The notes below the pieces were generated by a model. That model saw only the letters and a program-made list of their open reading frames with translations. It ran no database searches and had not been told where the DNA came from. Shown here one piece after another: positions 5,278 through 6,240 of a DNA stretch of 6,240 nucleotides; position 1 is the stretch's first letter; the number at the start of each line of letters is the position of its first letter. A program made the translations under genes and the position numbers. Origin of the DNA: Candidatus Zhuqueibacterota bacterium (lineage in GTDB: Bacteria; Zhuqueibacterota; Zhuqueibacteria; Residuimicrobiales; Krinioviventaceae); assembly GCA_003854995.1 (NCBI GenBank), contig RQOI01000651.1, positions 1 through 6,240 on the forward strand. The letters run 5' to 3'.

Positions 5278-6240
5278 ATTGCTTTTTCCAGTCACTGTTG
5301 TCCGCAAAACGGGCTTGCTCTTTTTTGTCGAGGATAAAGTTGCCTAGCACCAGATAATCCATTTCTGTGTGCATGAAACAGGTGTAGGCATCCTGCGGCG
5401 TGCAGACGATGGGCTCGCCGCGAACATTGAACGAGGTGTTGATGATGACCGGACAACCGGTCTTTTCGGCAAATCTTTTGATGAGCTGATAGTAACGGCC
5501 ATTTTCCTCTTTTGACACGGTCTGCAGGCGAGCCGAATAATCGACGTGCGTGATGGCCGGCACTTTTGAACGAACGACATTGAGCTTGTCAATGCCCCAC
5601 AATCGCTCCTCATCCTCGGACATGCGCCGGCGTTTCTCTTTTTTGACAGTGGCGACGAGCAACATATAGGGACTTGCGCGGTCGATGTCAAAGTAATCGG
5701 CGACGCGTTCCTGCAAGACCGTCGGGGCGAAAGGACGAAAACTCTCGCGATATTTTATCTTTAAATTCATGCGCGATTGCATGTGCGGGGAGCGCGCGTC
5801 GCCGATGATGGAACGGCCGCCGAGCGCGCGCGGGCCAAATTCCATGCGGCCCTGAAACCAGCCGATGACATTTTCTTCTGTCATCAGCTCCGCTGTTTTA
5901 TCGATCAGCTCGCTGTCAGAGAGATCCACAAAGGGGATGGCCTTCTCCTCGAGGAAGCGCCGGATGGCGTCATTGTCGAATTCGGGACCCAGCAGCGAGG
6001 CGGACTGGCTGTCTCTGCCGTTGGCCCGGCGAATATTGCCTTCGACCTGATGCCAAGCGAACAGGGCTGCGCCAATGGCGCCGCCGGCGTCACCGGCGGC
6101 CGGCTGAATCCAGATGTCCTCGAAGGAACTCTCGCGCAGCAACCGGCCGTTGCCGACGCAGTTGAGCGCCACACCGCCGGCGAGACAGAGTTTTTTTTGC
6201 TGCGTCTCTCTATGAACATGCTCTGCCGCGCGCAGCATGA
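5264..6240 (-). CDS. O-carbamoyltransferase of the NodU/CmcH/TobZ/SxtI family (N-terminus outside the window)
   Basis: The C-terminal 325 codons are visible; family members have about 550-620 residues, so roughly half is missing. The visible part opens with the end of the Kae1-like domain: LCLAGGVALNCVGNGRLL, then IQPAAGDAGGAIGAAL. The C-terminal carbamoyltransferase domain follows, with GWFQGRMEFGPRALGGRS, then RESFRPFAPTVL, and finally INTSFNVRGEPIVCTPQDA and DYLVLGNFIL. Family knowledge: these enzymes make carbamoyl-AMP from carbamoyl phosphate and ATP and pass the carbamoyl group to a hydroxyl of a sugar, antibiotic or other metabolite. All recognisable motifs in the visible part are intact. 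The stop TAG (5266-5264) lies inside sxtJ, so the two are probably translated together. The substrate cannot be told from this sequence; coupling to SxtJ suggests a membrane- or envelope-linked one. Confidence 0.93.
   Translation of the reverse strand, partial: MLRAAEHVHRETQQKKLCLAGGVALNCVGNGRLLRESSFEDIWIQPAAGDAGGAIGAALFAWHQVEGNIRRANGRDSQSASLLGPEFDNDAIRRFLEEKAIPFVDLSDSELIDKTAELMTEENVIGWFQGRMEFGPRALGGRSIIGDARSPHMQSRMNLKIKYRESFRPFAPTVLQERVADYFDIDRASPYMLLVATVKKEKRRRMSEDEERLWGIDKLNVVRSKVPAITHVDYSARLQTVSKEENGRYYQLIKRFAEKTGCPVIINTSFNVRGEPIVCTPQDAYTCFMHTEMDYLVLGNFILDKKEQARFADNSDWKKQYELD

Overview
The window looks like chromosomal DNA of an uncultured bacterium of the FCB group, of the Calditrichota/KSB1 type, rather than a classical Bacteroidota member. 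Two observations point there. The first gene ends in a PNP-type secretion tail (FlgD-like Ig fold, type IX sorting domain class), and both tldD and tldE have strong AAGGAG ribosome binding sites, which most Bacteroidota lack. This placement is inferred from protein style only. Base composition is uneven: 24 of 60 bases are G/C at 1021-1080, against 39 of 60 at 2461-2520 and 45 of 60 at 3601-3660.

Layout from left to right. (i) 3-398 (+) is the 3' end of a secreted or surface protein. (ii) 399-597 is AT-rich and holds an 11-bp perfect inverted repeat followed by a sigma70-like promoter. (iii) 598-1492 (+) is a broken AAA_14/DUF4143 ATPase gene. It has lost its centre, including Walker B, through a frame-shifting deletion whose junction reads sensibly in both frames. 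(iv) 1493-1595 is a short convergent gap with a long-looped inverted repeat. (v) 4459-1596 (-) is a tightly coupled tldD-tldE operon for a TldD/PmbA-type metalloprotease pair. TldD carries a twin-arginine signal peptide and TldE has no signal. (vi) 4460-4839 is a 380-bp non-coding region with an A/T-only tract and six DnaA-box-like 9-mers, one of them perfect, so it is a good candidate for a replication origin. (vii) 5277-4840 (-) is a SxtJ-family membrane protein. (viii) 6240-5264 (-) is the C-terminal half of a NodU/CmcH/TobZ-type O-carbamoyltransferase, overlapping sxtJ by 14 nt and running off the window.

How the parts work together: tldD and tldE encode the two halves of one protease, and the Tat signal suggests that the complex works outside the cytoplasm. 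The carbamoyltransferase and SxtJ form a recurrent pair thought to modify an envelope- or secretion-associated substrate. The most notable element is the intergenic region between these two operons. It has the layout of oriC (unwinding tract, TAG-type trios, GC-rich spacer, DnaA boxes) but is not beside dnaA, dnaN, rpmH or gidA within this window.
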